A stretch of 49,565 bases of DNA from Myxococcaceae bacterium (GCA_016793095.1 JAEUJQ010000084.1:1-49565); one strand, 5' to 3'; counted from the first letter of the stretch, positions 16,248 through 31,288 are shown. Translations and numbers: made by a program. The notes: generated from the sequence alone by a model not told the origin.

Positions 16248-17471
16248 GTGCGCAACAAGGGGGTCGTGCTCGCGGTCGTCGTGGTCGCCCTCGCGGCCGC
16301 GGTGGCCTTGTGGTCGCCAGCGGGCCAGGACACGTCTGCTCGCGCCGATCGAGCTGGCTCCCCGACATCGGAGTACGTGCCCCTGGCCCCTGCTGCTGGC
16401 GCGCGGCCGGCACCAGCGCCCACGACGTCAGCGCCAGCCGAGCTCACCGCTCGCGCCCCCGGCCTCACGGGAGGGACGGACGGCTTGACGCCACGGCTGC
16501 TTGCACGCGACGGGGACGCAGGTCAGCCGCTCGACGAGTCTCGGGCGTGGCTCGAGCGCTTCCTCCAGGACAACGCGGCGACCGCGCGGGCGAACGTCGA
16601 TCGCTACTGCGAGGTGACGCGCGGGCTGCGGGCGCGGCCGCGGTACCAGCCAGCCTCCCGCGCGAAGGACGCAGCGGTGTTCATGGACGGCCGCGCGGAC
16701 TGGGAGGGCGGCCGAACCGGCCTCCTGCACCTGCCCGACACCGTCACGGCGCGCCTGAAGGACCCGGCGGAGTCGTGGCGACGCGCGGGACCTGAGCTCT
16801 ATGCCGGCCTCGACTTCGCGTGGCTCGAGGCGCTGCGCGGGTTCGACCACTGGTCGCTCGCCACGCAGGGCCCGCTCAGGGACCAGCGGCCCACCTCGAT
16901 GTTCGAGTCGCCGCTGCCCGAGTACGGCACCCTCGTCTCCTGGGCGAAGCTGCGACTGCTGAAAGGCGCTCACGAGGGCGCGCTGCCGGTGGCCGCGGAC
17001 GAGGTGCTGCACCTGGCCGACCTCTGCGCGTCAGGCGGGGCGCTGCTGGGTGAGCTGCTGCGCGGCTCGTTCCATGCGCTGGTTCGGCGCTCGTTCGAGG
17101 AGGCCGGCCAGCCTGTGCCCGACGGGGTCTTCACGGACGCCGACCGGCGGCAGGTGCGTGCGGCGGGCCTCGCCGGGGTGCGGCTGCTGTACCCGGGCGT
17201 CCCCGAAGACGTGCGCTCGAAGGCGCTGGGCTGCATCCCCATGCGCTGCGCCGCCCTCAACGAGGCCATCGGCTTCTCGGCGGGTCTCGTCCAGCTTCGC
17301 CCGGCTTCGGCGGACGACGTGAAGTGGCTCGCTCGCCAGCAGCCCTGCGACGCGGCGTTGGCCGGTCTGCTGAGCCGCACGCCGCCCATCGACCCGGAGA
17401 GCCTCCGTGACTCGTTGCCACCGCTCGGCGACCTCGATGAGTCGTTCTCGGGCGCCGACGCGGGGCGGTGA
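16248..17471 (+). CDS. Uncharacterised membrane-anchored protein
   Basis: A 407-residue protein from GTG 16248; a CAGACT -10-like box at 16235-16240 supports this start and a leaderless transcript. A single hydrophobic helix (VVLAVVVVALAAAVALW) follows MRNKG, so it is an N-in anchored or secreted protein. A Pro/Ala-rich spacer runs to about residue 75. The remaining 330 residues look mainly helical (LDESRAWLERFLQDNAATARANVD, LVSWAKLRLLKGAHEGAL) with three Cys near the C-terminus (GCIPMRC, QPC). I do not recognise a family. It converges with the minus-strand gene at 17476 with only 4 bases between stops. Confidence 0.7.
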   Translation: MRNKGVVLAVVVVALAAAVALWSPAGQDTSARADRAGSPTSEYVPLAPAAGARPAPAPTTSAPAELTARAPGLTGGTDGLTPRLLARDGDAGQPLDESRAWLERFLQDNAATARANVDRYCEVTRGLRARPRYQPASRAKDAAVFMDGRADWEGGRTGLLHLPDTVTARLKDPAESWRRAGPELYAGLDFAWLEALRGFDHWSLATQGPLRDQRPTSMFESPLPEYGTLVSWAKLRLLKGAHEGALPVAADEVLHLADLCASGGALLGELLRGSFHALVRRSFEEAGQPVPDGVFTDADRRQVRAAGLAGVRLLYPGVPEDVRSKALGCIPMRCAALNEAIGFSAGLVQLRPASADDVKWLARQQPCDAALAGLLSRTPPIDPESLRDSLPPLGDLDESFSGADAGR

Positions 17472-17475
17472 GCCG

Positions 17476-18339
17476 TCAGTCGTCCTCGCCGCGGGGCATG
17501 AAGTCCCAGTCGCCGGGGCTGGGCTCGTCGGCGCGCTCCTCGTACAGGGGCCCGAGGGCGACGAAGAGGCCTGCCAGGACACCGAGGGGCGCGAGCGCAG
17601 CGCTCCACGCCGAGAGCGTCGCCGCGACCGCGAAGCCGGCGATGCCGGTGACGATGGCCAGCATGCCCCACGTACCGGTGTTGAGGTCGCGTGGGCGCGT
17701 GGCCCAGAGCGCTCCCGCGCAGGCGAGGCCGGCCAGCGCCACGCCGACCATCGCCACGTCACCGAAGCCGCCCAGGCCTCCGGTCGAGCCGACGGCCACG
17801 ACGCTCGCCACCTGCCCGCCCGCCATGAGCCCCGCGGCCAACCGCCGGTGGTGCTGCATCGAGCGCTCCCACGCGGACAGCTCCTGGTCTGGCGGCTCTT
17901 CGTGGCGCTCGCGCGCGAAGGCGACGTCCTCGGGGTCGAGCAGCAACGCGTGGGGAAACCCGCTGGCCATCATCGTCTCGACCGCTTCCCGGCGGCACGA
18001 GCGGCCCCGGCTGTCTTCGAGGTCGTGCAGCGCCTTCGACGACAGGGCCTGCATCACCACCTCGGCCTCCTCGGCCTCGTGACCCGGCGCGCGCATCGCG
18101 CGGAGGACCCGGTTCACGTCGTCCGCCAGCCGGGTGCGCTGGGCGCTCGTCGAGCCTTCCAGCGCAGCGACGAGCTCGGGGAAGCTCCGCAGCCGCTGGG
18201 CCGACGCCTCGAGGTCCACCAGCGCCACGTCGTCCACCGTCGCGGCCTGTGCTGCCGCTGCCGTGTCGTCTGGCGCCCGCGTCCGGTCCATCGGGCTGCA
18301 TGATGCCAGCGCCCGCCGTGATTGGGTGGCGCCGCTCAT
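17476..18339 (-). CDS. Uncharacterised four-TM inner-membrane protein
   Basis: A 287-residue protein. The first 165 residues are hydrophilic and helical (SAQRLRSFPELVAALEG, HEAEEAEVVMQALSS) and include RHEEPPDQELSAWERSM. About four hydrophobic segments follow (LAAGLMAGGQVASVVAVG, VAMVGVALAGLACAGALW, MLAIVTGIAGFAVAAT, LAPLGVLAGLFVALG), then an acidic tail (MPRGEDD). ATG 18339 is used; ATG 18291 (MDRTRAP) is an equally plausible start. No family recognised. It is divergent from the outer-membrane-like gene at 18455 and shares that 115-base promoter region. Confidence 0.68.
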   Translation of the reverse strand: MSGATQSRRALASCSPMDRTRAPDDTAAAAQAATVDDVALVDLEASAQRLRSFPELVAALEGSTSAQRTRLADDVNRVLRAMRAPGHEAEEAEVVMQALSSKALHDLEDSRGRSCRREAVETMMASGFPHALLLDPEDVAFARERHEEPPDQELSAWERSMQHHRRLAAGLMAGGQVASVVAVGSTGGLGGFGDVAMVGVALAGLACAGALWATRPRDLNTGTWGMLAIVTGIAGFAVAATLSAWSAALAPLGVLAGLFVALGPLYEERADEPSPGDWDFMPRGEDD

Positions 18340-18454
18340 GTAACCCCATGTGGGAGAACAACCCTCTGCAATCGCTCGTGCCAGCGCTCTACACTCGACG
18401 CCTCTTCTTCAGCGTTTGGGCACGGTCACGCCGAACGTCTTCCCGGGTGCAGCG

Positions 18455-19894
18455 GTGATCCAGCCATCACGTCTCTTGTCTGTCGTGCTCGCGGTGTGCG
18501 CCTCGCCGGCGTTCGCGCAGTTCGAGCTCGACCTCAGCGCGGACAAGAAGGACCCGAAGGCGGACTCCAAAGCCCCGAAGCCCGCCCCCGCGCCAGCCGC
18601 GCAGCCAAGGAGCGCCCCACCGCCGGAGGTCGGGCTCGACCTGTCGTCGACCGCAGACGTGAAGAAGGTGGTGGTGCTGCCCGCCATTGTCCGCGTGACG
18701 CAGAGCCAGGGAGGCTTCAGCGGCCTCGACACGAAGAAGACCTTCGACAAGTTCGACTTCGCCTCGCACAAGCGGTTCATCGCCAGCGTCTCGAAGCAGC
18801 TCGAGGGCAAGGTGCTGTCAGCCGAGGCCGTGCAGGCCGCCATCACGAAGGAGGGCTTCACCATCGCCCTCGCCCGCACCCCGGCGGGCCGCGCGAAGCT
18901 GATCAAGAGCCTCGAGGCCGGCTTCCTCGTGCTGCTCGAGGTGGGGAAGACCGGCACGCTCTCGGCCGTGGTGCACGACGTCGAGGGCGCCGAGAAAGGT
19001 GAAGCGCTCACCGTCGGGGGCGGCGTCACGCAGAAGGCGGCTGACGAGCTGGGGCCGCTGCTCTCGAAGCGCCTCATCGACCTCTCCAACGAGAAGCCCG
19101 CACAGGTCGCGGTGGTCGAGGCGCCGCCGCCGCCCCCAGAAGAAGACGTCAACGACTCACCGCCCGAGATCGTCAAGGAGGCGCCGAAGAGCTGGAAGCC
19201 CGACCCTGACGTCAGCCGCGTCACGGTGGCGGTCGGCGCGGGCGGGGTGGTGCGCAGCCTGACCGTCGGCGGTGAGGCCGCGAGCCAGCTCGCCGAGCTG
19301 CGCAACAACGGTGTCGTCGGGCTGGGCCTCTACGCGCAGGTGCAGCCGCTGCAGTTCATCAAGTCGATGGCCGGCTCGCGCTGGGCGGACCTCGAGCTCG
19401 AGGTGAACTTCCGCCGCGCCTTCGTGCGCGCCACCGGGGTCGAGGGCTCGGCGCAGGGCACGAGCTGCTCCATGACGGACGACGACCTGCAGGTGCGCGG
19501 CACGTACCGCTTCAAGGTCGCCGCGGCGACGTACGCGCCCTTCGTGGGCGTCGGGGCCGGGTGGAGCCAGGAGCGCACGCTCTTCGACGCCTGCTCGCTC
19601 CCGCTCGTCTCGGCCACCTGGCGCGGCATCGACGCGCAGGTCCGCGTGAAGCAGCCGCTCTTCCGCAACCTGCTCTCGCTCGACCTCGCTGGCGGGCCGC
19701 GCTTCCTGCAGAGCGGGCAGGGCACTTCGACCCGGTTGTCGCTGTCCGGCGAGGCCTGGCTCGAGCTCAAGCCCGCGCACGTCTTCTTCGTCCGCGGGGG
19801 GGCGCGCGTGTCCCGCTTGTCGGCGGAGCTGCCAGGCCTCACCCTCGCCGAGAACCGCCTCTTCTTCGCCCTCGAGGCGGGAGCCTTCTTCTGA
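18455..19894 (+). CDS. Secreted protein with C-terminal outer-membrane beta-barrel-like domain
   Basis: A 479-residue protein from GTG 18455, chosen because it places a signal peptide (LLSVVLAVCASPAFAQ) at the N-terminus. A Lys/Pro/Ala-rich linker follows, then a periplasmic domain (about 60-200: VVVLPAIVRVTQ, FIASVSKQLEGKVLSAEAVQAAI, FLVLLEVGKTGTLSAVVHD) that resembles a sensor or assembly domain of unknown family. After a Pro/Glu-rich spacer, residues 245-479 have alternating amphipathic strands (YAQVQPL, RWADLELEVNFRRAFVRAT, THAPFVGVGAGW-like) and a terminal Phe, as in outer-membrane beta-barrels. The next gene starts 2 bases after its stop, so this protein is probably produced with the giant MopE protein and could help anchor or export it (inference). 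Confidence 0.75.
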   Translation: MIQPSRLLSVVLAVCASPAFAQFELDLSADKKDPKADSKAPKPAPAPAAQPRSAPPPEVGLDLSSTADVKKVVVLPAIVRVTQSQGGFSGLDTKKTFDKFDFASHKRFIASVSKQLEGKVLSAEAVQAAITKEGFTIALARTPAGRAKLIKSLEAGFLVLLEVGKTGTLSAVVHDVEGAEKGEALTVGGGVTQKAADELGPLLSKRLIDLSNEKPAQVAVVEAPPPPPEEDVNDSPPEIVKEAPKSWKPDPDVSRVTVAVGAGGVVRSLTVGGEAASQLAELRNNGVVGLGLYAQVQPLQFIKSMAGSRWADLELEVNFRRAFVRATGVEGSAQGTSCSMTDDDLQVRGTYRFKVAAATYAPFVGVGAGWSQERTLFDACSLPLVSATWRGIDAQVRVKQPLFRNLLSLDLAGGPRFLQSGQGTSTRLSLSGEAWLELKPAHVFFVRGGARVSRLSAELPGLTLAENRLFFALEAGAFF

Positions 19895-19896
19895 CC

Positions 19897-26592
<6,696 letters not shown>

Positions 26593-26601
26593 AGAGGTCG
26601 A

Positions 26602-26617
26602 GCGGCGTTCGCGCCGC
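26602..26617 (+). terminator. GC hairpin with TTCG loop after the giant gene
   Basis: GCGGCG, TTCG, CGCCGC form a perfect 6-bp stem with a TTCG tetraloop, 9 bases after the stop codon. There is no T-run, as is common in this genome, so termination strength is uncertain. Confidence 0.55.
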
Positions 26618-26681
26618 ACCCCGCATCGGCCAGCGTTCGGGTTGCGCTCCACACGCGCGCGGCTGTTCTGCGCCGCTCCTG

Positions 26682-26710
26682 TTGCGTCACGCGGCGGCCG
26701 GCGCTACATC
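26682..26710 (+). promoter_or_regulatory. Candidate sigma-70-type promoter of the CocE-like hydrolase gene
   Basis: TTGCGT (26682-26687), 17 bases, TACATC (26705-26710), ending 18 bases before the ATG at 26729. A GGGGAG ribosome site lies between. This also supports 26729 rather than 26642 as the start. Confidence 0.5.
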
Positions 26711-26728
26711 GCGCCCCGGGGAGAAATC

Positions 26729-28972
26729 ATGACTGGTCATTCACGCTTCGCCATCGCGCTCGCGCTCGCCTCGTTCGCCTGTGGAGGGCCGCCGGAGCCG
26801 GACTTTCAGGTGCGGGAGACGCTCCAGCAGCTCTACGTGACCCACGCCGAGCCGGGCGCCACCCTCGAGGTGCTGCGCAACGGCAAGGTGGTGCAGACCG
26901 GCGTCGTCGACGAACTCGGCAGCCTCGTCTTCCGCGGGCTCGAGGCGGGCCCGGGGTATGCGGTGAAGGCGCAGGGCGCGAAGCTGGTGACGCGCCCGCT
27001 CACGGTGAAGTCGGCGGCGGACCTCACGCCCCGCCCGGACCTCTACACGAGCCAGCCCCTCAAGCCCGGCTTCAACTACCTGACGATGCGCGACGGCACG
27101 ACGCTGTCGGCCTGGGTCACGATGCCGAAGGGCAAGGGGCCGTTCCCGACGGTGGTGAACTACTCGGGCTACGCGGCCTCGCGCCCCGGCAAGCCCATCG
27201 CCGGGTTCGAGTTCCTCTGCGACGAGTTCCCGGTGGTGTGCTCGCCGCCCGAAGACGGCGCGGCCACCTTCGCCGGCATGTTCGGCTACGCGACGGTGAG
27301 CGTGAACATGCGCGGCACGGGCTGCTCTGGCGGTGCGTACGACTACTTCGAGCCGCTGCAGCTGATGGACGGCTACGACGTCATCGAGACGGTCGCCGCG
27401 CAGAGCTGGGTGCTGCACCACCAGGTGGGCATGGTGGGCCTGTCGTACCCGGGCATCTCGCAGCTCTTCGTCGCCGCGCAGCGTCCGCCCGGGCTGGCTG
27501 CCATCGCGCCGATGTCCGTCATCGGCTCCACGACGACGACGCTGCTGCCTGGCGGCATCCTCAACGACGGCTTCGCCCTCTCGTGGGTGAGCCGGGTGCT
27601 GTCGAAGGCCGTGCCCTACGGCCAGGGCTGGGAGCGCGCGCAGGTGGACGCAGGTGACGAGACCTGCCGCGAGAACCAGCTGCTCCACGGTCAGCTCGTC
27701 GACAACGTGGCGCAGGCGCGGAAGATCGAGTTCCACGACCCCTCCCAGCACGACCGGTACGACCCGACCACCTTCGTCGACCGCATTCAGGTGCCGACGT
27801 TCCTCACCGGCGCGTGGCACGACGAGCAGACCGGCCCGTACTTCTTCCTGCTGTTCGACCGCTTCACCGGCACCGACGCCGTGCGCTTCACCACCCTCAA
27901 CGGCGTGCACATCGACGGGTTCGCGCCCGAGGTGCTGGCCGAGTGGCACGCCTTCCTCGAGCTCTTCGTGGCGCGGCGCGTGCCGTGGGAGCCGACGACG
28001 TTCCGCAACTTCAGCCCGCTCATCTTCGACGAGGTCTTCAAGTCGAAGCAGACGATGCCCACGACAAAGTGGAGCCGCTTCGGCTCGCGCGCCGAGGCGG
28101 TGGCCGCGTGGAAGGCCGAGGCGAGGCTGAACGTCATCTTCGAGAGCGGCGCCGGTGACCCGAAGGACCCGGGCGCGCCGAAGGGCACCTTCACCCACGG
28201 CTTCGCGCAGTGGCCGCCGGAAGGCCTCACCGCGAAGACGCTCTTCTTCCAGCCCGACGGCACGCTGGGCGACGGAGCGCCGCCTCCCGCGGGCGTTGCC
28301 TCCCGCTTCCGTCACGACCCACAGGCCGGGACGAGGGGCATCCTCGGCATGGGCGGTGACATCTGGGCCAAGCTGCCCCGCTACGACTGGAGCCGGAACG
28401 CCGACGAGCACGCGGTGGTGTTCGAGGGCGGCGTGGTCTCGAAGGACACGGTGCTGCTCGGCACGGCGAGCGTGGACCTCTGGTTGCGGTCGCCCGTCGA
28501 CGACGCCGACCTGCAGGTGACGCTGAGCGAGGTTCGCGCCGACGGCAAGGAGGTCTACATCCAGTCCGGCTGGCTGCGCGCCTCGCACCGTAAGCCGGGC
28601 CCCGCGGCCACCGTCTTCTGGCCTGCGCAGACGCTGAGCGCCGAGAACCACGCGCCGCTGCCCGTCGACGAGTGGGTCGAAGTGCGCGTGGGCACCGCCG
28701 GCTTCGCCCACGTGCTGCGAGCAGGCTCGAAGGTGCGCGTCGCCGTCGACACGCCCGGCGGCACCCGCGCCGACTGGCGCTTCGCCATCAAGCGGTTCCC
28801 CGCTGAGGTCGAGTACCTGGTGGGCCACGACGCGCAGCACGCCTCGAAGGTGGTGCTGCCGGTGGTGGAGAACGTCGCGGTGCCGTCGATGCCCCCGCCA
28901 TGCCCTTCGCTGCGTGGGCAGCCGTGCCGCGAGGCTCCCCTGCATCGCAACATCGTCGGGCCGACGCGCTGA
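26729..28972 (+). CDS. CocE/NonD-family hydrolase (X-Pro dipeptidyl-peptidase-like), lipoprotein
   Basis: A 747-residue protein from ATG 26729, preceded by GGGGAG. The N-terminus (FAIALALASFACGG) looks like a lipoprotein signal with Cys18, though Ser at -3 makes the lipobox weak. An N-terminal beta domain is followed by an alpha/beta-hydrolase domain with the family's nucleophile elbow GLSYPG (Ser239), Asp365 in GAWHDEQ and His394 in NGVHIDG, and the conserved NMRGTGCSGG. The last 200 residues match the jelly-roll C-terminal domain of the family (VDLWLRSPVDDADLQVTLSE). Known members cleave acyl esters or X-Pro peptides; the substrate here cannot be told. It follows the giant surface gene but has its own promoter. 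Confidence 0.9.
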   Translation: MTGHSRFAIALALASFACGGPPEPDFQVRETLQQLYVTHAEPGATLEVLRNGKVVQTGVVDELGSLVFRGLEAGPGYAVKAQGAKLVTRPLTVKSAADLTPRPDLYTSQPLKPGFNYLTMRDGTTLSAWVTMPKGKGPFPTVVNYSGYAASRPGKPIAGFEFLCDEFPVVCSPPEDGAATFAGMFGYATVSVNMRGTGCSGGAYDYFEPLQLMDGYDVIETVAAQSWVLHHQVGMVGLSYPGISQLFVAAQRPPGLAAIAPMSVIGSTTTTLLPGGILNDGFALSWVSRVLSKAVPYGQGWERAQVDAGDETCRENQLLHGQLVDNVAQARKIEFHDPSQHDRYDPTTFVDRIQVPTFLTGAWHDEQTGPYFFLLFDRFTGTDAVRFTTLNGVHIDGFAPEVLAEWHAFLELFVARRVPWEPTTFRNFSPLIFDEVFKSKQTMPTTKWSRFGSRAEAVAAWKAEARLNVIFESGAGDPKDPGAPKGTFTHGFAQWPPEGLTAKTLFFQPDGTLGDGAPPPAGVASRFRHDPQAGTRGILGMGGDIWAKLPRYDWSRNADEHAVVFEGGVVSKDTVLLGTASVDLWLRSPVDDADLQVTLSEVRADGKEVYIQSGWLRASHRKPGPAATVFWPAQTLSAENHAPLPVDEWVEVRVGTAGFAHVLRAGSKVRVAVDTPGGTRADWRFAIKRFPAEVEYLVGHDAQHASKVVLPVVENVAVPSMPPPCPSLRGQPCREAPLHRNIVGPTR

Positions 28973-28985
28973 CGGCTCCGGTCTG

Positions 28986-29014
28986 TTGGTCCCCCCCCGC
29001 GTAGCTGGCAGAAT
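28986..29014 (+). promoter_or_regulatory. Candidate promoter giving a leaderless mRNA
   Basis: TTGGTC (28986-28991), 17 bases, CAGAAT (29009-29014), ending 8 bases before the ATG at 29023. The transcript would start at or very near the start codon. Confidence 0.5.
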
Positions 29015-29022
29015 GCGAGGCG

Positions 29023-29400
29023 ATGAGTCCCCGCGTCATCCTCTTCGTCGGCGCCGTCGCGCTGCTGCTCATCGCGGGCCTCGTCCTCTGGGCGGGCGAG
29101 GCGCCGCCACCTCCGCCTCCTGCTGACGCGCTCGCGCCGCCCGCGGTGATGACGGCCCCGGCGCCGTCCCGGGCCCCCGTCGCCGTGCCGTCGCCGATCG
29201 CTGCGGCTCCTCCAGCCTCGGCGCCGCCCGCTGCCCCGCCTCCCGCCCAGTCCCCCGAGCGGGTCTCCCGCGGTTCCCCGATGGCTCCCATGGCGCCGGT
29301 TTCCGACGGCGTGCACGACGACGTCGAGGTAGAAGCCGCCAACGTGTCGGCAGCAACACGGGCGCTCGAAGAAGCCGTGCGCAACTCCCAGACGAAGTAG
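29023..29400 (+). CDS. Small membrane-anchored Pro/Ala-rich protein
   Basis: A 125-residue protein: one N-terminal TM helix (VILFVGAVALLLIAGLVLW), a Pro/Ala-rich region of about 60 residues and a short helical, acidic C-terminus (DDVEVEAANVSAATRALEEAV). The design is that of a small periplasmic tether or spacer. No family recognised. The promoter at 28986-29014 supports it as a real gene. It is followed 33 bases later by the small lipoprotein gene on the same strand. Confidence 0.65.
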   Translation: MSPRVILFVGAVALLLIAGLVLWAGEAPPPPPPADALAPPAVMTAPAPSRAPVAVPSPIAAAPPASAPPAAPPPAQSPERVSRGSPMAPMAPVSDGVHDDVEVEAANVSAATRALEEAVRNSQTK

Positions 29401-29433
29401 AACGTCTCATCACCAACACCCCTGGAGGGGAAC

Positions 29434-29691
29434 ATGGCGAAGTGGTTCGGAGCGGTCATCGTCGTCGCGGCGTTCGGGCTGGTGGGCTGTGGCGCGGCGG
29501 AGCAGTGCTCGGCGGCGCTGTCTGGCAGTTCGTGTGCGAAGGGCACCGTGGAGGCCTGCTGCACGTCGACGCAGTGCCGCTACAAGACGAGCGACGGCAA
29601 GTCGTTCGCGTGCGAGGCCACCGATTGCGCCAAGGCAAACAGCAGCGGGAAGTCGGCGGCCATGCAGGCGGCCGAGTGGTGCACGATGTGA
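29434..29691 (+). CDS. Small Cys-rich lipoprotein
   Basis: An 85-residue protein with a strong ribosome site (GGAGGGG) before ATG 29434, a signal peptide and lipobox VGC (Cys19). The mature part has eight further Cys (EQC, SSC, ACC, QC, FAC, DC, WC), enough for four disulfides, and a short basic stretch. It looks like a compact disulfide-stabilised surface module. No named family recognised. It lies 33 bases after the Pro-rich protein gene, so the pair may be co-expressed. Confidence 0.72.
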   Translation: MAKWFGAVIVVAAFGLVGCGAAEQCSAALSGSSCAKGTVEACCTSTQCRYKTSDGKSFACEATDCAKANSSGKSAAMQAAEWCTM

Positions 29692-29699
29692 GGTGCGGC

Positions 29700-29724
29700 C
29701 GGCCTCGTCGATGAGCTGAGGCCG
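29700..29724 (+). terminator. Hairpin after the small Cys-rich lipoprotein gene
   Basis: CGGCCTC (29700-29706) and GAGGCCG (29718-29724) form a perfect 7-bp stem with an 11-base loop, 9 bases after the stop. Flanking GC bases allow extension with a bulge. There is no T-run. Confidence 0.45.
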
Positions 29725-29861
29725 CGGCCGCTCCGTCGGGGTGACGCGGGCTGGTGCCCTCGTGCTGCGCGAGGCCACGTGCCAGTCCGGCCAGCGCGGC
29801 GAAGGTCAGCTGGCGCGGCAGCTCTCTTGACGCGCGGGCTGCTCGTCACGACACGGAGCGG

Positions 29862-30674
29862 GTGCCGCCGTTCCCGCCCACTCCCGGTGCCGCCGTCGCG
29901 TTCGTGACGAAGCACGGGAAGGAGCGGCTCGTCGAGGGGCTGCTCGAGCCGCTCGGCCTCTCGCTGGTGCACCTCGAGCTCGACACCGACGCGCTCGGCA
30001 CCTTCACGCGCGAGCGCCCGCGGGAAGGAACGGCCTTCGACGCCGCCCGCCGCAAAATCGACTGGGCGTTCGAGCATGCGCCGCAGGCCCGCTTCGCGCT
30101 CGCGAGCGAGGGCTCCTTCGGCCCGCACCCGGAGGCGGCCTGGGTCGCCTCGGGGCACGAACTCGTGCTGCTCCGTGACCGGCTGACAGGCCTCGAGCTG
30201 CGGGGCATCGACGTCACGAGCGAGACGAACTTCGGCGGGTGCGCCGTGCGCTCGCTCGAGGAGGCGCGCCGGTTCGCCGCCACCCACGACTTCCCCTCGC
30301 ATGCGCTCGTGGTGGGCCCGCACAAGGGGGTGACGGACCCGGTGGTGCTGGAGCGGCTCGTGGCGGAGGGCCTCGGCGACGGGCCCGTGCACCTCGAGAC
30401 CGACATGCGCGCGCACCTGAACCCGACGCGGCGGCGGGCCATTCGCCGGGCCCTCGAGCGATGCTTCGCGGCCCTCGCGGCGCGCTGCCCCTCGTGCGCG
30501 TGGCCGGGCTTCGTCATCTCCGAGCAGGTGCCCGGGTTGCCCTGTGAAGCCTGCGCGAACCCCACGCGCGCGGTGAAGGAGCGGGTGTCACGGTGCGGCG
30601 CCTGCGCCCATGTCCTGAGCGAGCCGGTGCTGGGGCGCGCGCCGGCGGGCGTCTGTGACGACTGCAACCCGTGA
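29862..30674 (+). CDS. DUF6671-like protein with C-terminal zinc-ribbon pairs
   Basis: A 270-residue protein from GTG 29862, the in-frame start nearest the conserved beginning (AAVAFVTKHGKERLV). The N-terminal 190 residues look alpha/beta and contain ALASEGSFGPHP, HLETDMRAHLNPTRRRAI and VVGPHKG. The C-terminus has four CxxC pairs (CPSC, CEAC, CGAC, CDDC), probably binding two zinc ions. This layout matches my recollection of the DUF6671 family, whose biochemical role is not established to my knowledge. There is no signal peptide, so it is cytoplasmic. It converges on sbtB across a tandem-repeat region, and its stop codon forms the left edge of the first repeat unit. Confidence 0.75.
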   Translation: MPPFPPTPGAAVAFVTKHGKERLVEGLLEPLGLSLVHLELDTDALGTFTRERPREGTAFDAARRKIDWAFEHAPQARFALASEGSFGPHPEAAWVASGHELVLLRDRLTGLELRGIDVTSETNFGGCAVRSLEEARRFAATHDFPSHALVVGPHKGVTDPVVLERLVAEGLGDGPVHLETDMRAHLNPTRRRAIRRALERCFAALAARCPSCAWPGFVISEQVPGLPCEACANPTRAVKERVSRCGACAHVLSEPVLGRAPAGVCDDCNP

Positions 30675-30955
30675 GGGATGCGGCACGTGCCGCTCGAGGC
30701 CACCGAACCAGCACGCGGGCGGGGTGCATCCACCAGGCGTGGCGACGGGCGTGACGAAGGACCCGGAGACGCTCGCGGCGCCGCAGGGCGCGCACGGTCA
30801 CGGAGCGTCAGGCCGACCGTGAAGGACGCGGCACGAAGGCGCCGCTCGAGGCCACCGAACCCGCACCGGGGCGGGGTGCATCCACCGGGCGTGGCGACGG
30901 GCGTGACGAGGAACCCGGAGACGCTCGCGGCGCCGCAGGGCGCGCACGGTCACGG
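30669..30955. repeat. Two tandem ~150-bp repeats between convergent genes
   Basis: Copy 1 (30669-30803) and copy 2 (30817-30955) align over almost their whole length, with a period of 148-152 bases because of a 4-base indel near the left end. Each copy begins CCGTGA and ends TCACGG, a 6-base inverted pair. The CCGTGA of copy 1 contains the stop codon of the upstream gene. The remainder of the 30675-30985 gap contains only the short lead into the sbtB stop. I see no credible gene inside. Confidence 0.85.
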
Positions 30956-30985
30956 GCCGACGGAGACGAGCTTCACGCAGCGCCG

Positions 30986-31288
30986 TCAGACGTACTTGTC
31001 GCCGCGCACCACCTCGACCTCGGCGACCCACGCGATGACGGCGTAGCTGGGGAAGTACTCGTCCTTCACGTGCTGGAGGATGACGGCGGCCACGTCGGCG
31101 CTCACGACGACCTCGATGCGCACCCCCTCGCCAGGCACCGTGCTGGCCCGAATGCCCCGCGAGCCCTGCCCACGGGAGTCGGTGACGGTGAAGCCCGTCG
31201 CGCCCAGCTCGAGCAGCTTCGAGGTGAGGCGCTCCTCGAGCACGGGCTCGGCCACCAGGGTCACCAGCTTGAGGCGCTCGAGCATCAT
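30986..31288 (-). CDS. sbtB: PII-like protein SbtB, regulator of bicarbonate uptake
   Basis: A 100-residue protein of the PII superfamily. It aligns by eye with cyanobacterial SbtB over GATGFTVTDSRGQGSRGIRAS (Synechocystis: [21 protein letters not shown], from memory) and over the YFPSYAVIAWVAEVEV strand. In cyanobacteria SbtB is a trimer that binds adenine nucleotides including cAMP and controls SbtA. ATG 31288 overlaps the sbtA stop by one base (TGATG), so translation is coupled; a second ATG follows at 31285. The protein ends at RGDKYV and lacks the C-terminal CGPEGC loop of many cyanobacterial forms, so the redox- or apyrase-linked function tied to that loop is probably absent. Confidence 0.9.
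   Translation of the reverse strand: MMLERLKLVTLVAEPVLEERLTSKLLELGATGFTVTDSRGQGSRGIRASTVPGEGVRIEVVVSADVAAVILQHVKDEYFPSYAVIAWVAEVEVVRGDKYV

Noticed and set aside
12067-18339. Lipoprotein and unknown-gene stretch as a defence or secretion island
   Set aside because: No nuclease, helicase, toxin, effector or secretion-apparatus genes are visible there, and GC content does not stand out.
30669-30955. Repeat units as a mobile miniature element
   Set aside because: The CCGTGA/TCACGG ends are only 6 bases, there is no target-site duplication, and the first end coincides with a gene's stop codon, which fits local duplication better.
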